A DNA stretch of 47,528 bases, taken from an uncultured Lachnospiraceae bacterium. Its GTDB lineage: Bacteria; Bacillota; Clostridia; Lachnospirales; Lachnospiraceae. Both the position numbers and the translations under genes were made by a program. The notes under the pieces were generated by a model that saw nothing but the letters and a program-made list of their open reading frames with translations, made no database searches and was not told the DNA's origin. The stretch covers positions 1-47,528 of the forward strand of contig CANQNE010000020.1 in NCBI GenBank assembly GCA_947625135.1, in the 5' to 3' direction. Shown one piece after another: positions 1 to 8,916 of the stretch (position 1 is the first letter of the stretch; every line of letters begins with the position of its first letter).

Positions 1-103
1 CAGGATACTAAGACCGAATCGTAGGCATGAAAAAACGTGTGTGAAAAAAGTTGCCAACGAATGCTTGACAGTAACGAGGTTTTTCCCTTTCCGTCCATCT
101 CAT

Positions 104-132
104 TTGACTATCCGCCCCAATTACGTTATAAT
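104..132 (+). promoter_or_regulatory. sigma-A promoter for HAD phosphatase gene
   Basis: TTGACT at 104-109 and a perfect TATAAT at 127-132 are separated by 17 bases. Transcription would begin near 139, about 25 bases before the TTG start at 164. This supports that start over an upstream ATG at 41, which lies ahead of the promoter. Confidence 0.8.
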
Positions 133-163
133 CAATAAAACAATTACCGGAAGGAGTATCGGT

Positions 164-985
164 TTGAAAGTCGTTTTTACTGATTTGGACGGCACGCTGC
201 TTGCGGATAACAAGGATATTACCCCTGATAATCGGCGGGCTATCGCCGAAGCATTGCAGCAGGGCCATAAAATTGTCATTACCACGGGACGGCCGCTGCC
301 CAGCGCCCGAAAGCTGGCGGATTCACTTGGCCTGTCCGGAGAGGGCTGCTACCTCATTGCGAGCAACGGCGGCCTGATCTTTGACTGCGCCCGGCAGAAA
401 ATACTTTTTGAAACGACGCTGAAAAGGGAATATGTGCGGCATCTTCTGGATGAGAGCAAAAAACGGCACATCCACTGCCACTCCTACTCCAAGACCAATG
501 TACTCTGCGAAAGCCGTACAAAAGAACTGGACTACTATGAAAAGGCAATCAATGTGCCCGCTCTTGTAGTGCCGGACATTACCGCTTATCTGAAGTATGA
601 TCCATGGAAAGTGATCCTCATTGACCGTGATTCCAAAGACCGCCTTCTTGCCTTTCAGTCAGATATGGCGGAGTGGGCCAAAGATAAATGCGCCAGTATT
701 TTTTCCTGTGAATTTATGCTGGAATACTGCCCCTTTGACGCCACCAAAGGCCGGGGCGTAGAATTTTTGTGCCGCTATATGGGCATTCCCCGGGAGGACG
801 CCATCGCCGCCGGCGATGCGGAGAACGATATTTCCATGATCCGGGCCGCCGGATTGGGCGTGGCAATGGCAAACGCGTCTCAGCCTACTAAAGATGCGGC
901 GGATGTGGTCACTGTCCGGGACAACAATCATGACGGTTTCGCGGAGATCATTGACCGATATGTCTTAAACAAAGAAAGCAGGTAA
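164..985 (+). CDS. HAD superfamily (Cof type) phosphatase
   Basis: A 273-residue haloacid dehalogenase hydrolase of the Cof/YidA type, a cytoplasmic Mg-dependent phosphatase usually acting on sugar phosphates or other small phosphorylated metabolites. HAD motif I (DLDGT, nucleophile Asp7 and acid/base Asp9) is at the N terminus. Motif II is in TTGRP, and motif IV is GDAENDISMI near the C terminus, followed by the usual GVAMANA segment. The large middle part is a C2-type cap. I chose TTG at 164 because GGAAGGAG lies 7-8 bases upstream and a strong promoter lies inside the longer open frame. The gene is followed four bases later by the M15 peptidase gene, so the two form an operon. The family is certain; the substrate cannot be told from sequence. 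Confidence 0.9.
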   Translation: MKVVFTDLDGTLLADNKDITPDNRRAIAEALQQGHKIVITTGRPLPSARKLADSLGLSGEGCYLIASNGGLIFDCARQKILFETTLKREYVRHLLDESKKRHIHCHSYSKTNVLCESRTKELDYYEKAINVPALVVPDITAYLKYDPWKVILIDRDSKDRLLAFQSDMAEWAKDKCASIFSCEFMLEYCPFDATKGRGVEFLCRYMGIPREDAIAAGDAENDISMIRAAGLGVAMANASQPTKDAADVVTVRDNNHDGFAEIIDRYVLNKESR

Positions 986-989
986 TGAC

Positions 990-1922
990 ATGAAGAAAGA
1001 GAACACTTCCGGCACTTCCTACAAAGGCGTTTCTATTTTTATTATTCTGATCCTGTTTGCACTGTGCCTTGGCATATTTGCTTTTCTGCAGTTCAGCGAT
1101 TTTGCCGCAGTGAAGTCCTTTGACCGGTCCGAAACGGCAGATAACGGTACCGCCGCTCCTCTGGAAACGGCATCGGCCGATTCCCAGCTCCAATCGTCGG
1201 CAGGAGCGCCCCTTCCCCCGGCAGGTGCAGTCGGCGGGCAAACGGTAAACACCGGCGTTTCCCCTTATGTGATCCCCCAATATCCGGTATCTCCTCAGCG
1301 GGTGACACTGACAGAAGGGTTTTATTACGAACCGGTGGACGGAAATACGGAGCTGATGGACCGAATCCGTAATCTTTCCTATCAGGAATCAATCAACACG
1401 AAAATATCCTTTGACAAACTCAGTTACGTGCGGGTAAAGTATATCAATTTTCAGGATCAGGAAGCAGAAGGAGAACTGATATGCAGCAAGCTGATCGCAC
1501 AGGATCTGACAGAGATCTTTTATGATCTGTATCAGGCCAGATACCAGATCGAAAGCGTCCGGCTGGTGGACGACTTTGGCGGAGATGATACGGCATCCAT
1601 GAACGCCAACAATACATCCGCCTTTAACTACCGGCTCACCACCGGCACAACCAACACGATCTCGGAGCATAGCTGGGGGTACTGCATTGACATCAACCCA
1701 CTTTATAATCCTTATGTGGCCTCCTCTGACGGCGTTACCGTTGTGGCTCCGGCTGCGGGCGCCCCTTACGTTGACCGCACACAGGATTTTCCTCACAAGA
1801 TTGATGAAAATGACCTGTGCTACCAGCTCTTTACCAAACATGGATTCACATGGGGCGGGAACTGGAATTCAGTAAAAGATTATCAGCATTTTCAAAAAAA
1901 TACAGAACAAATCCCACAATAA
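990..1922 (+). CDS. membrane-anchored M15-type D-Ala-D-Ala carboxypeptidase family protein
   Basis: A 310-residue protein with a short basic N terminus, one transmembrane helix at about residues 15-33 (IFIILILFALCLGIFAFLQ), a Ser/Ala/Pro-rich spacer to about residue 100, and a C-terminal peptidase M15 (VanY/DacY-like) domain outside the cell. The zinc-site signature is visible as SEHSWGYCIDINP, where His and Asp are ligands. The final ligand His lies in the C-terminal WNSVKDYQHF segment, matching the family's W..DxxHF ending. Enzymes of this family trim peptidoglycan stem peptides. The gene starts four bases after the phosphatase stop and ends before a strong terminator. Function as a cell-wall peptidase is inferred from the fold; the exact bond cleaved is unknown. 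Confidence 0.82.
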   Translation: MKKENTSGTSYKGVSIFIILILFALCLGIFAFLQFSDFAAVKSFDRSETADNGTAAPLETASADSQLQSSAGAPLPPAGAVGGQTVNTGVSPYVIPQYPVSPQRVTLTEGFYYEPVDGNTELMDRIRNLSYQESINTKISFDKLSYVRVKYINFQDQEAEGELICSKLIAQDLTEIFYDLYQARYQIESVRLVDDFGGDDTASMNANNTSAFNYRLTTGTTNTISEHSWGYCIDINPLYNPYVASSDGVTVVAPAAGAPYVDRTQDFPHKIDENDLCYQLFTKHGFTWGGNWNSVKDYQHFQKNTEQIPQ

Positions 1923-1960
1923 GGATTTCCTGTAGATTTCCTGTGGATTTTCTATAATGC

Positions 1961-1998
1961 AAAAAAACTGCGGCAAAATTCATTGCCGCAGTTTTTTT
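1961..1998. terminator. bidirectional intrinsic terminator
   Basis: A perfect 10-bp stem (ACTGCGGCAA at 1967-1976, TTGCCGCAGT at 1983-1992, 6-base loop) is flanked by seven A on the left and seven T on the right. It can end both the + strand M15 gene and the - strand xerD gene that converge here. Confidence 0.92.
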
Positions 1999-2018
1999 GT
2001 CACTAACCGGAGGACACC

Positions 2019-2900
2019 TCATCCTCTGGGATGAGCCTGCCTGTAAATCTGCCTGATCCGATTGTTATTCAGATTGGCATAGATCTGTGTGGTGGAAATA
2101 TCGGAATGCCCCAGCATCTCCTGCACCGCTCTTAAATCCGCGCCGTTTTCCACCAGATGGGCCGCAAAGGAATGGCGAAGCGTATGGGGCGTAATGTCCG
2201 TGTGTATATTTGCTTTCTGCGCATAGCCCTTGATCAGTTTCCAGAAGCCCTGACGGCTCATAGTGCCGCCAGAGCAATTTGTAAACAGTACTGCACAATT
2301 CGTCTCTTTCGTCAGGATCGGTCTGGATTCCTTTAAATACCGCTTCAGGGCTTTCCGGGCTTCCGAACCAAATGGGATTATCCGCTCTTTTTCTCCCTGC
2401 CTGCAGGTAATAAATCCTGTTGACAGGTTCACATCACTGCATTTTAAAGTAATCAGCTCTGTCACCCGGATCCCGGTGGCATACATCAGTTCCAGCATCG
2501 CCTTGTCCCGTATCTCCTTGGGCGTATCCTTTGCCGGCTGAGCCAGCAGCTGATTGACCTCCTCCACTGTCAGTACATCCGGCAGCTTCTTTTCGATCTT
2601 AGGAGAATGAAGTACCACTGACAGATCATCCCTGATCTGTCCTTCCTGAAACAGATAACTATAGAAGGATTTGATTGCCGCCACGCTTCTGGAAACCGTT
2701 GCCGTGGCAAATCCGTTGCTCTGGAGATACCCTACATAAGAATGAAGCGCGCTCGGCGTAACCATACATACGTCGGAGACGCCGATACTGTCCATATAAC
2801 CGGCCATTTTATCCAGATCCCGTTTGTATGAAATTTCCGTATTATTGGAAAGTTTCTTTTCGTTATGAAGATATGCAATGTATTGCTCAATGCGTTTCAT
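2019..2900 (-). CDS. xerD: site-specific tyrosine recombinase XerD
   Basis: A 293-residue tyrosine recombinase, the normal XerC/XerD length. The N-terminal SAM-like core-binding domain covers about residues 1-85 and the catalytic domain about 105-285. The catalytic set is visible: Arg in ATGIRVTEL, His and Arg in HTLRHSFAAH, a second His in GHSDISTTQ and the nucleophile Tyr in QIYANL. Xer recombinases resolve chromosome dimers at dif; as a chromosomal single copy next to a spoIIM-like gene this fits XerD, since spoIIM and ripX/xerD are also near each other in Bacillus. XerC cannot be excluded from sequence. There are no terminal repeats or excision genes nearby, so a phage or transposon integrase is unlikely. 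Confidence 0.88.
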   Translation of the reverse strand: MKRIEQYIAYLHNEKKLSNNTEISYKRDLDKMAGYMDSIGVSDVCMVTPSALHSYVGYLQSNGFATATVSRSVAAIKSFYSYLFQEGQIRDDLSVVLHSPKIEKKLPDVLTVEEVNQLLAQPAKDTPKEIRDKAMLELMYATGIRVTELITLKCSDVNLSTGFITCRQGEKERIIPFGSEARKALKRYLKESRPILTKETNCAVLFTNCSGGTMSRQGFWKLIKGYAQKANIHTDITPHTLRHSFAAHLVENGADLRAVQEMLGHSDISTTQIYANLNNNRIRQIYRQAHPRG

Positions 2901-2971
2901 TTATCTTGCCGTCCCTCATAGTTTTACATAAATATTTCATCCGAAATTGCGAAAATTGGTTTGTACATACT

Positions 2972-3000
2972 ATTATATGACGTTTTTGTCCTAAAATCAA
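2972..3000 (-). promoter_or_regulatory. sigma-A promoter for xerD
   Basis: On the minus strand, TTGATT (complement of 2995-3000) and TATAAT (complement of 2972-2977) are 17 bases apart, giving a start near 2965 and a ~65-base leader before the xerD ATG at 2900. Confidence 0.7.
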
Positions 3001-3101
3001 ACAATTTTTTGCTATTTTTTATGGGAAAGTGGGGATTCTATCCCAAAAACACAAGATACGTTATATGATTTTATCATTTCCACAACATCTTGTTGTTTCG
3101 T

Positions 3102-3689
3102 TTAATAATTTTTTAATATTCTTTTTACAAATATGGGGTTTACATAAGCCTCAAGAATCAGCCCGATCAGGAACAGGAAAAATGCGATCGCAAAAATAAG
3201 CAGGTATTTTCTGTTTTTTCCCGATCCTGCAGCGCCGCCCTTTTTTCCCGACGCCATGGTAAAAACTCCATAAAATAATAGTAACAATCCCGGAATATAG
3301 ACAAGATACTGCGGCAGCATAGATGCCAGGATCAGCAAAATCCCCGAAAAGCCCTGCCGGATGGACGCCATGGCAAGAAGCATGCCGCCGGAAAATCCGA
3401 TCCACATCGTATAGAAAAGCGTACACAGCCCGCCCCACCTGGTCCGGCCTGCTATCGCCAAAAAGAGAAAGACAGGAAGCCGAACCCGCATCAGGTAAAA
3501 CAGCAGCCCGGCTCCGTCGATATCCGTATACTGATATTTCTGTGAAAAGACAGAGATCATCATGTCCACCTGCTCCAGATAATCTCTGAAAAACAGGTTC
3601 GCAGTCAACATGCCGATTACCAGACCCGCAAATAAGATCAGTGTCAGCAGATTTTTATAGTGTTCTGTCAAGAAATCGGTTTTCGGCAT
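3102..3689 (-). CDS. spoIIM: SpoIIM-like integral membrane protein (stage II sporulation protein M)
   Basis: A 195-residue protein, close to Bacillus SpoIIM (214). Five or so hydrophobic helices are visible: near residues 12-33, around the FYLMRVRLPVFLFLAIAG segment, GLCTLFYTMWIGFSGGMLL, the PQYLVYIPGLLLLFYGVF segment, and a C-terminal YLLIFAIAFFLFLIGLILEAY helix. The closing EAYVNP segment is characteristic of the family. SpoIIM works with SpoIID and SpoIIP to remodel septal and engulfment peptidoglycan during sporulation. I start it at 3689 (MPKTDF), which has AGGGAG 9-10 bases upstream, rather than at the longer frame start at 3758. The sequence similarity is to the SpoIIM/DUF95 family; its role in engulfment is inferred. 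Confidence 0.75.
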   Translation of the reverse strand: MPKTDFLTEHYKNLLTLILFAGLVIGMLTANLFFRDYLEQVDMMISVFSQKYQYTDIDGAGLLFYLMRVRLPVFLFLAIAGRTRWGGLCTLFYTMWIGFSGGMLLAMASIRQGFSGILLILASMLPQYLVYIPGLLLLFYGVFTMASGKKGGAAGSGKNRKYLLIFAIAFFLFLIGLILEAYVNPIFVKRILKNY

Positions 3690-3816
3690 AAAAAAACACT
3701 CCCTGCCATAATCAGTACACACCGCGCCGGCTTTATAGCTCGTCTGCAATCTGTCCATTTATTATATGGCAGAGAGTTTCTTTATATGACCGTTCATAAC
3801 GGAATGATTCTTTCCC

Positions 3817-3831
3817 CCGTCCTGCGGACGG
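3817..3831 (-). other. small GC-rich hairpin after the aminotransferase gene
   Basis: A perfect 6-bp inverted repeat (CCGTCC, 3-base loop, GGACGG) lies just past the stop of the aminotransferase gene. There is no clear T run, so it may be a weak or factor-assisted terminator or simply mRNA 3' end structure. Confidence 0.35.
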
Positions 3832-3861
3832 TCGTCCGTGGGGCGTCCTTCACGCCCAGCC

Positions 3862-5064
3862 TTATGATTCCAGTTTCTTTAACATTTCCTCGATCCGATC
3901 CAATCCCTTCTCGATCTGCTCGATGGAGATGGCGTAAGACAAACGAATATGGTCGTCAAATCCAAAATCCGCACAGGGAACTGCCGCCACCTGATAATTA
4001 TTGATAAGAATATCCGCAAATCTTGCGGCGCTGCCGATCTGTTCCCCTTTATATTTCTTCTCCAGCACCCCGGAAAGATCTACGAACATGTAGAAAGCGC
4101 CCTTGGGCTCCAGTGCCGATATATAAGGCATTTCCTTGATCCGCCGGCACATATATCGCCTGCGGGCGTCAAATTCGTTAAGCATTGCAGATACGGTGTC
4201 CTGAGGGCCCGTGATCGCCTCCACAGCCGCCTTCTGGGCAATGGAATTGGGATTGCTGGTGGCATGGCTCTGCACACTGCCCATCACTTTTGCGATCTCC
4301 TTCGCAGAACCGGTATAACCGATCCGCCACCCGGTCATGGAATATCCCTTTGCAAGGCCGCTGCAGGTGATGGTCCGCTTATAGATCTCCTCGTTGAGAG
4401 AAGCGATGCTCACATGCTCCAGCCCGTCATAGACAAGATACTCATACATCTCATCTGCTATCACATAAATGTCATTTCTCACTGCCACGTCCGCAATGGC
4501 CTCCAGCTCTTCTCTGGAATAGATCATGCCGGTAGGGTTGCTGGGCGTATTTAAGATCAGCGCCTTTGTTTTCGGTGTGATGGCAGACTCGATCTGGGCT
4601 GCGTTCACTTTATAACCCTGTTCCTTCTCGCCCCGGACAAATACCGGGATCCCGTCTGCCAGCTTTACCATTTCCGGATAGCTGAGCCAATAGGGCGCCG
4701 GAATGATCACCTCATCCCCGGGATTTAAAAGCGCCATACAAATATTGGTCAGGGAATGTTTTCCTCCATTGCTGATCACGATCTGATCCGGATCATAGTG
4801 GATCTTGTTGAATGACGCAAATTTTCCGGCAACAGCCTCCTTCAGTTCCATAATTCCGGATGCGGGTGTATATTTTGTAAATCCGTCATGAATTGCCTGA
4901 ATCGCTGCATCGCACACGTTCTCAGGTGTATCAAAATCCGGCTCACCGGCTCCGAATCCCACTACGTCGATTCCTGCCTGACGCAGTTCCTTTGCCTTTG
5001 CCGTGATCGCCAAAGTGGATGAAGGTTTTACTGCAAGTGCTTTTCTTGATAACTCTAATGACAT
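3862..5064 (-). CDS. PLP-dependent class I aminotransferase (aspartate aminotransferase type)
   Basis: A 400-residue fold-type I aminotransferase of the AspB/AAT-Ib group. Visible features are the N-terminal VVGFGAGEPDFDTP substrate-loop motif, the NTPSNPTG cofactor Asn segment, IADEMYEYLVYD with the pyridine-binding Asp, the Schiff-base lysine in SGLAKGYSMTGWRIGY, and a C-terminal Arg in DHIRLSYA for the substrate carboxylate. It would interconvert aspartate and oxaloacetate or act on aromatic amino acids or prephenate; close homologues differ in substrate. I use the ATG at 5064 with AGAGGA upstream; the longer frame begins within the promoter. It has its own promoter and sits after RNase Y's terminator, so it is probably monocistronic. 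Confidence 0.88.
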   Translation of the reverse strand: MSLELSRKALAVKPSSTLAITAKAKELRQAGIDVVGFGAGEPDFDTPENVCDAAIQAIHDGFTKYTPASGIMELKEAVAGKFASFNKIHYDPDQIVISNGGKHSLTNICMALLNPGDEVIIPAPYWLSYPEMVKLADGIPVFVRGEKEQGYKVNAAQIESAITPKTKALILNTPSNPTGMIYSREELEAIADVAVRNDIYVIADEMYEYLVYDGLEHVSIASLNEEIYKRTITCSGLAKGYSMTGWRIGYTGSAKEIAKVMGSVQSHATSNPNSIAQKAAVEAITGPQDTVSAMLNEFDARRRYMCRRIKEMPYISALEPKGAFYMFVDLSGVLEKKYKGEQIGSAARFADILINNYQVAAVPCADFGFDDHIRLSYAISIEQIEKGLDRIEEMLKKLES

Positions 5065-5103
5065 GTTTATCCTCTTCTTTCTTATGTTACAATATCGTAT
5101 CAT

Positions 5104-5132
5104 AGTATACATACTTTTCATTTACTTTTCAA
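5104..5132 (-). promoter_or_regulatory. sigma-A promoter for the aminotransferase gene
   Basis: On the minus strand, TTGAAA (complement of 5127-5132) and TATACT (complement of 5104-5109) are 17 bases apart. They lie directly downstream of the RNase Y terminator and ~40 bases upstream of the ATG at 5064. Confidence 0.7.
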
Positions 5133-5142
5133 TAGAAAATTT

Positions 5143-5188
5143 AAAAAGCCCGCAAACAACGACACCAAACATCATTGTTTGCGGGCTT
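5143..5188 (-). terminator. intrinsic terminator of rny
   Basis: A 14-bp perfect stem (5146-5159 with 5175-5188; AAGCCCGCAAACAA and its complement) is followed on the minus strand by a T-rich run. It lies 20 bases after the RNase Y stop. Confidence 0.9.
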
Positions 5189-5207
5189 GTCCTCTGTTAC
5201 CAATCAA

Positions 5208-6776
5208 TTACTTTGCATAATCCGCAACTCTGGATTCCCGAATCAGGTTGATCTTGATTTGACCCGGATATTCTAACTCGGCTTCGATCTGCTTTGCAAT
5301 ATCTCTTGCCAGTAATACCATATCGTCATCACTAATCTTCTCGGGAACTACCATCACACGAACTTCTCTGCCTGCCTGAATTGCAAAAGATTTTTCCACT
5401 CCCTTAAAGGAGTTCGCAATATCTTCAAGCTGTTTCAAACGATTTGTATAAGTTTCCAGCGTCTCCCTTCTTGCGCCGGGCCTTGCAGCGGAAATTGCGT
5501 CTGCAGCCTGCACGATACAGGAGATCAGGGATGTAGGCTCCACGTCGCCGTGATGAGATTCCACAGCATTGATTACAACGGGGCCTTCCTTATACTTCTT
5601 ACATAATTCGACACCCAACTGGATATGAGAGCCTTCCATATCATGATCCACGGCCTTGCCGATATCATGAAGCAGACCTGCTCTTTTAGCCAGACGGACG
5701 TCAACACCGATCTCGGCCGCCAATAAGCCGGATAACTGTGCCACTTCAATAGAGTGCTTCAGTGCATTCTGCCCATAGCTTGTACGGAATTTCATCTTTC
5801 CCAGCAACCTTACAAGCTCCGGATGAATGCCATGTACGCCAACCTCCAGGGTTGCATTTTCACCTTCCTCGCGGATCGTGTTCTCCACCTCACGCTGCGC
5901 TTTTTCTACCATTTCTTCAATGCGCGCCGGATGGATCCGGCCGTCCACGATCAGTTTTTCCAATGCAATCCGCGCGATCTCGCGGCGAATGGGATCAAAG
6001 GCTGTCAAAATGACTGCCTCCGGCGTATCGTCAATAATCAGTTCAACGCCGGTCATGGTCTCTAACGTGCGGATATTTCTGCCCTCACGTCCGATAATCC
6101 TTCCCTTCATCTCATCACTGGGAAGCTGCACTACAGAGATCGTTGTCTCTGCCACATGATCCGCTGCACATTTCTGGATGGCAGTGACCACATATTCCTT
6201 GGCTTTCTTATTGGCTTCTTCTTTTACCCTGGCGTCCATCTCTTTGATCATCAGGGCGGTGTCATGTTTTACATCGTCTTCAACGCTTTTCAATAAATAT
6301 TCTTTTGCCTGTTCGGAGGTCAGACCTGAAATTCGTTCCAGTTCCAGTAGTTGCTTCTCGTGCAGTTCTGCGATCTCAGCCTTCTTCCTGTTCAGATCGT
6401 CCAGCTTGGAGTTGTAGCTCTGCTCTTTCCGCTCCACGGCGTCCACCTTTTTGTCCAAGGCTTCTTCCTTCTGAAGGACACGGCGTTCCATACGCTGAAC
6501 TTCATTCCTGCGCTCGCGGATCTCTTTCTCCAGCTCGTTCTTGGACTTGATGGATTCCTCCTTGAGGTCAAGCATGGATTTCCGCTTGTCCTCTTCCAGT
6601 CCGCGCTTCTCGATCTCCACAGTCTTCAAGGCATCGTCTATGATCTGTCGTGCTTTCTCTTCTGCATTACCGATCTTTTCCTTTGCAACGTTTTTGTGAT
6701 ACCATGTAGCAAAAAACCACATTGCAACGGCGGTAACTGCAAAAGTGACAAGCACTGTAATCAAAATACCTGGCAC
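5208..6776 (-). CDS. rny: ribonuclease Y
   Basis: A 522-residue endoribonuclease Y, the usual length, which starts mRNA decay at the membrane in Firmicutes. In order: an N-terminal transmembrane helix ([20 protein letters not shown]), a long charged coiled coil to about residue 205, a KH RNA-binding domain with [15 protein letters not shown], and an HD phosphohydrolase domain with the catalytic His-Asp in [12 protein letters not shown], then the conserved C-terminal domain. Two GTG codons compete as start: that at 6785 overlaps the Shine-Dalgarno AAGGAGGT (6784-6791), whereas GTG 6776 is 7 bases from it, so I choose 6776. It has its own promoter and terminator. A YlbF-family partner type is encoded at 29589-29927, but not in the same operon. 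Confidence 0.96.
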   Translation of the reverse strand: MPGILITVLVTFAVTAVAMWFFATWYHKNVAKEKIGNAEEKARQIIDDALKTVEIEKRGLEEDKRKSMLDLKEESIKSKNELEKEIRERRNEVQRMERRVLQKEEALDKKVDAVERKEQSYNSKLDDLNRKKAEIAELHEKQLLELERISGLTSEQAKEYLLKSVEDDVKHDTALMIKEMDARVKEEANKKAKEYVVTAIQKCAADHVAETTISVVQLPSDEMKGRIIGREGRNIRTLETMTGVELIIDDTPEAVILTAFDPIRREIARIALEKLIVDGRIHPARIEEMVEKAQREVENTIREEGENATLEVGVHGIHPELVRLLGKMKFRTSYGQNALKHSIEVAQLSGLLAAEIGVDVRLAKRAGLLHDIGKAVDHDMEGSHIQLGVELCKKYKEGPVVINAVESHHGDVEPTSLISCIVQAADAISAARPGARRETLETYTNRLKQLEDIANSFKGVEKSFAIQAGREVRVMVVPEKISDDDMVLLARDIAKQIEAELEYPGQIKINLIRESRVADYAK

Positions 6777-6848
6777 AAGGAGCACCTCCTTATTTAGTTT
6801 TCCGTGTATTTATGAAATAAAAAAACTTTCACACAGTACAACATATAA

Positions 6849-6877
6849 ATTTTAAACGGTTTTTTGCAGGCTGTCAA
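6849..6877 (-). promoter_or_regulatory. sigma-A promoter for rny
   Basis: On the minus strand a consensus TTGACA (complement of 6872-6877) and TAAAAT (complement of 6849-6854) are separated by 17 bases, about 70 bases upstream of the chosen GTG start. Confidence 0.82.
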
Positions 6878-6977
6878 GCATTTCCCGACTATGTAAACAT
6901 TTTTTTGTAAAATTTAATACTTATGTAAGATTCGCAGATCATACTGACCGCACTTCCATGGCGCGATCCTGTGTATT

Positions 6978-7505
6978 TCACAAATAGGGTTCCCTCTGCA
7001 TCTGTCCGATCACACTGCGGATATCTTCATAAGAAAACCCCTTGCCCGCCAGATACCGGTACAGCTTCTGTAACTCCTGGGGTTCGGCCTGTGAAACATC
7101 CACCTTTTTTTTGAGAATCAGCCGCCGGATCAGCTCCAGCTCACTGTTCTCTGAAAACCGGTCAGAGAGGGATTCCAGAATTTCTCCGGAAATTCCCTTC
7201 TGCTGCAGCTCCATGCAGATCACTCTCCGGCTCTTGCGCCGGCTTCTGGATGCGATATAATCCTCCGCATACTGCCGATCATCGATGTACCGGTATTCCT
7301 TCATGGCGGCTATCACTTCCCGGATCACATCCTCCGGATAACCGGTCTTCATCAGCTTTTCCCGCAGCTGCTTTTCTGTTCTGGGCATATCTCCCAGCAG
7401 ATAAAGGGCTCTGGACTTCGCCTTCTGCAGAATTTTGGCTCTTTCTTCCTCCATGGCCGTCTCCGTCTCCCGCCCCTGCCTCTCAGGCTGCAGGCGGATC
7501 CTCAT
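6978..7505 (-). CDS. recX: RecX regulatory protein
   Basis: A RecX-family protein of 175 residues made of three-helix repeats; typical segments are YLLGDMPRTEKQLREKL, YIDDRQYAEDYI and KGFSYEDIRSVI. RecX binds along RecA filaments and modulates or inhibits RecA activity in recombination and SOS induction. The gene begins about 20 bases after the recA stop and is almost surely cotranscribed with recA, hence under the same SOS control. Two starts are possible: ATG 7505 with a weak AAAGG site, or ATG 7454 with GGAG six bases upstream; the first 17 residues are therefore uncertain. No clear intrinsic terminator is visible downstream. Confidence 0.9.
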   Translation of the reverse strand: MRIRLQPERQGRETETAMEEERAKILQKAKSRALYLLGDMPRTEKQLREKLMKTGYPEDVIREVIAAMKEYRYIDDRQYAEDYIASRSRRKSRRVICMELQQKGISGEILESLSDRFSENSELELIRRLILKKKVDVSQAEPQELQKLYRYLAGKGFSYEDIRSVIGQMQREPYL

Positions 7506-7524
7506 TCTCTCATGCCTTTATGAT

Positions 7525-8601
7525 TCAGACCTCCGGAAGGATATCATCCTTTTGGGCTTCTCCGGTCTCTTTTGCATTGGCAGTGTCCTCGCCGTTCTCC
7601 TCCGAAGCACCGAAATGATAATGGGCTCTTACCTTTGCCTCTACCTCCGCCATGACATCCGGATGCTCCCCAAGATAGGTCTTCGCATTCTCCCGGCCCT
7701 GTCCGATCTTGTTTCCTTCGTATGCGTACCATGCGCCGCTCTTATTGATGATATCCAGATTTGCGGCCAGATCCAGCACATCGCCTTCTCTGGAAATTCC
7801 CCTGCCAAACATAATATCAAACTCCGCCTCACGGAACGGCGGCGCAACCTTATTCTTCACAACCTTTACGCGGGTGCGGTTGCCGATGACCTCTCCGCCC
7901 TGCTTCAGGGACTCGATCCTGCGCACATCCATACGGATGGAGGCATAAAATTTCAGCGCCCGGCCACCGGTAGTCGTCTCCGGATTGCCGAACATGATCC
8001 CGACTTTCTCACGAAGCTGATTGATAAAGATCACCACGCAGTTGGACTTGCTGATGGCTGCCGTCAGCTTCCGCAGCGCCTGTGACATCAGGCGGGCATG
8101 GAGGCCCACATGGCTGTCTCCCATATCGCCGTCGATCTCGGCCTTTGGCACCAGTGCTGCAACCGAATCCACGATCACGATATCCACTGCGCCGGAGCGC
8201 ACCATCGTTTCCGTGATCTCCAACGCCTGCTCGCCGTTGTCCGGCTGGGAAATATACAGGTTGTCTATATCCACGCCGATATTGCGGGCATATACGGGAT
8301 CCAGCGCGTGCTCCGCGTCAATGAATCCGGCAATACCGCCCTGCTTCTGCACCTCCGCCACCATGTGAAGGGCGACGGTGGTCTTGCCGCTGGATTCCGG
8401 GCCGTAAATCTCTACCACACGGCCTTTGGGTACGCCGCCCAGTCCCAATGCGATATCCAGGCTGAGGGAGCCGGTAGGAATGGTTTCGATGTTCATATTA
8501 ACGGAAGAATCCCCCAGCTTCATCACCGAGCCTTTTCCGTATTGCTTCTCAATATGAGACAGCGCCGCGCTCAATGCTTTCATCTTTTCTTCTTTCATCA
8601 T
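7525..8601 (-). CDS. recA: recombinase RecA
   Basis: A 358-residue RecA, the DNA strand-exchange ATPase and LexA co-protease. Walker A is GPESSGKTT, Walker B is the [10 protein letters not shown] segment, the L1 loop region follows in [16 protein letters not shown], and [20 protein letters not shown] carries the L2 region with its conserved Gln. The C-terminal tail is acidic, as is usual. AAGGAGA lies 9-10 bases upstream of the ATG; a second ATG follows directly. It is the first gene of a recA-recX operon behind a promoter with an SOS box. Confidence 0.98.
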   Translation of the reverse strand: MMKEEKMKALSAALSHIEKQYGKGSVMKLGDSSVNMNIETIPTGSLSLDIALGLGGVPKGRVVEIYGPESSGKTTVALHMVAEVQKQGGIAGFIDAEHALDPVYARNIGVDIDNLYISQPDNGEQALEITETMVRSGAVDIVIVDSVAALVPKAEIDGDMGDSHVGLHARLMSQALRKLTAAISKSNCVVIFINQLREKVGIMFGNPETTTGGRALKFYASIRMDVRRIESLKQGGEVIGNRTRVKVVKNKVAPPFREAEFDIMFGRGISREGDVLDLAANLDIINKSGAWYAYEGNKIGQGRENAKTYLGEHPDVMAEVEAKVRAHYHFGASEENGEDTANAKETGEAQKDDILPEV

Positions 8602-8669
8602 GATCTGCAGTCTCCTTTTTATTCGATCTTATGCAGTCCTTTTGACGCCTGCTTGCTGATCTTATCATG

Positions 8670-8683
8670 CGAACTTTTGTTCT
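8670..8683 (-). promoter_or_regulatory. SOS (LexA/DinR) box of recA-recX
   Basis: The palindrome GAAC-N4-GTTC occurs exactly at 8671-8682, preceded by C at 8670, matching the Gram-positive LexA operator core (CGAAC-N4-GTTCG type, with T instead of the last G). It covers the predicted transcription start, so bound LexA would block recA transcription. Confidence 0.85.
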
Positions 8684-8691
8684 ATATTGCT

Positions 8692-8720
8692 ATCATACAT
8701 CATTTTCATCAAAAATACAA
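8692..8720 (-). promoter_or_regulatory. sigma-A promoter for recA-recX
   Basis: On the minus strand, TTGTAT (complement of 8715-8720) and TATGAT (complement of 8692-8697) are 17 bases apart. The start near 8685 falls beside the SOS box. The rest of the 315-base recA-GntR intergenic region holds only this promoter, the SOS box and the divergent GntR promoter/operator. Confidence 0.78.
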
Positions 8721-8835
8721 GCATAATTTCAAAAAATTTCATTATACAAATGATATTACATTTGTCACATTTTGTCAATACGAACGCATTGATTTTCCTG
8801 CGCCCTGCTTTTTTTATTTTATGATAAAAAAATAG

Positions 8836-8864
8836 TTGACATTTCTTCCTATCCAGTGTATTAT
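8836..8864 (+). promoter_or_regulatory. sigma-A promoter for GntR-ABC operon
   Basis: A consensus TTGACA at 8836-8841 and TATTAT at 8859-8864 are 17 bases apart. Transcription would start near 8871, inside the palindromic operator. Confidence 0.85.
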
Positions 8865-8890
8865 CACTGTATTAACACATATAATACAGT
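8855..8890 (+). promoter_or_regulatory. palindromic operator of the YtrA-type GntR repressor
   Basis: A perfect 9-bp inverted repeat, ACTGTATTA (8866-8874) and TAATACAGT (8882-8890) with a 7-base spacer, covers the start of transcription. A third half-site, AGTGTATTA at 8855-8863, overlaps the -10 box. The position suggests autorepression by the GntR protein encoded just downstream. Binding by this protein is inferred from position and symmetry. Confidence 0.78.
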
Positions 8891-8916
8891 TGATACGCAA
8901 GAAAGGAGAACCGCAC

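Noticed and set aside
41-163. Upstream extension of the HAD gene to ATG 41
   Set aside because: The promoter lies inside this stretch and the TTG at 164 has the proper ribosome site.
2019-2900. Phage or transposon integrase instead of XerD
   Set aside because: No attachment repeats, excisionase or cargo genes nearby, and the neighbours are core genes; the length and motifs fit Xer.
6777-6785. GTG 6785 as the RNase Y start
   Set aside because: It overlaps the only Shine-Dalgarno sequence; GTG 6776 has correct spacing.
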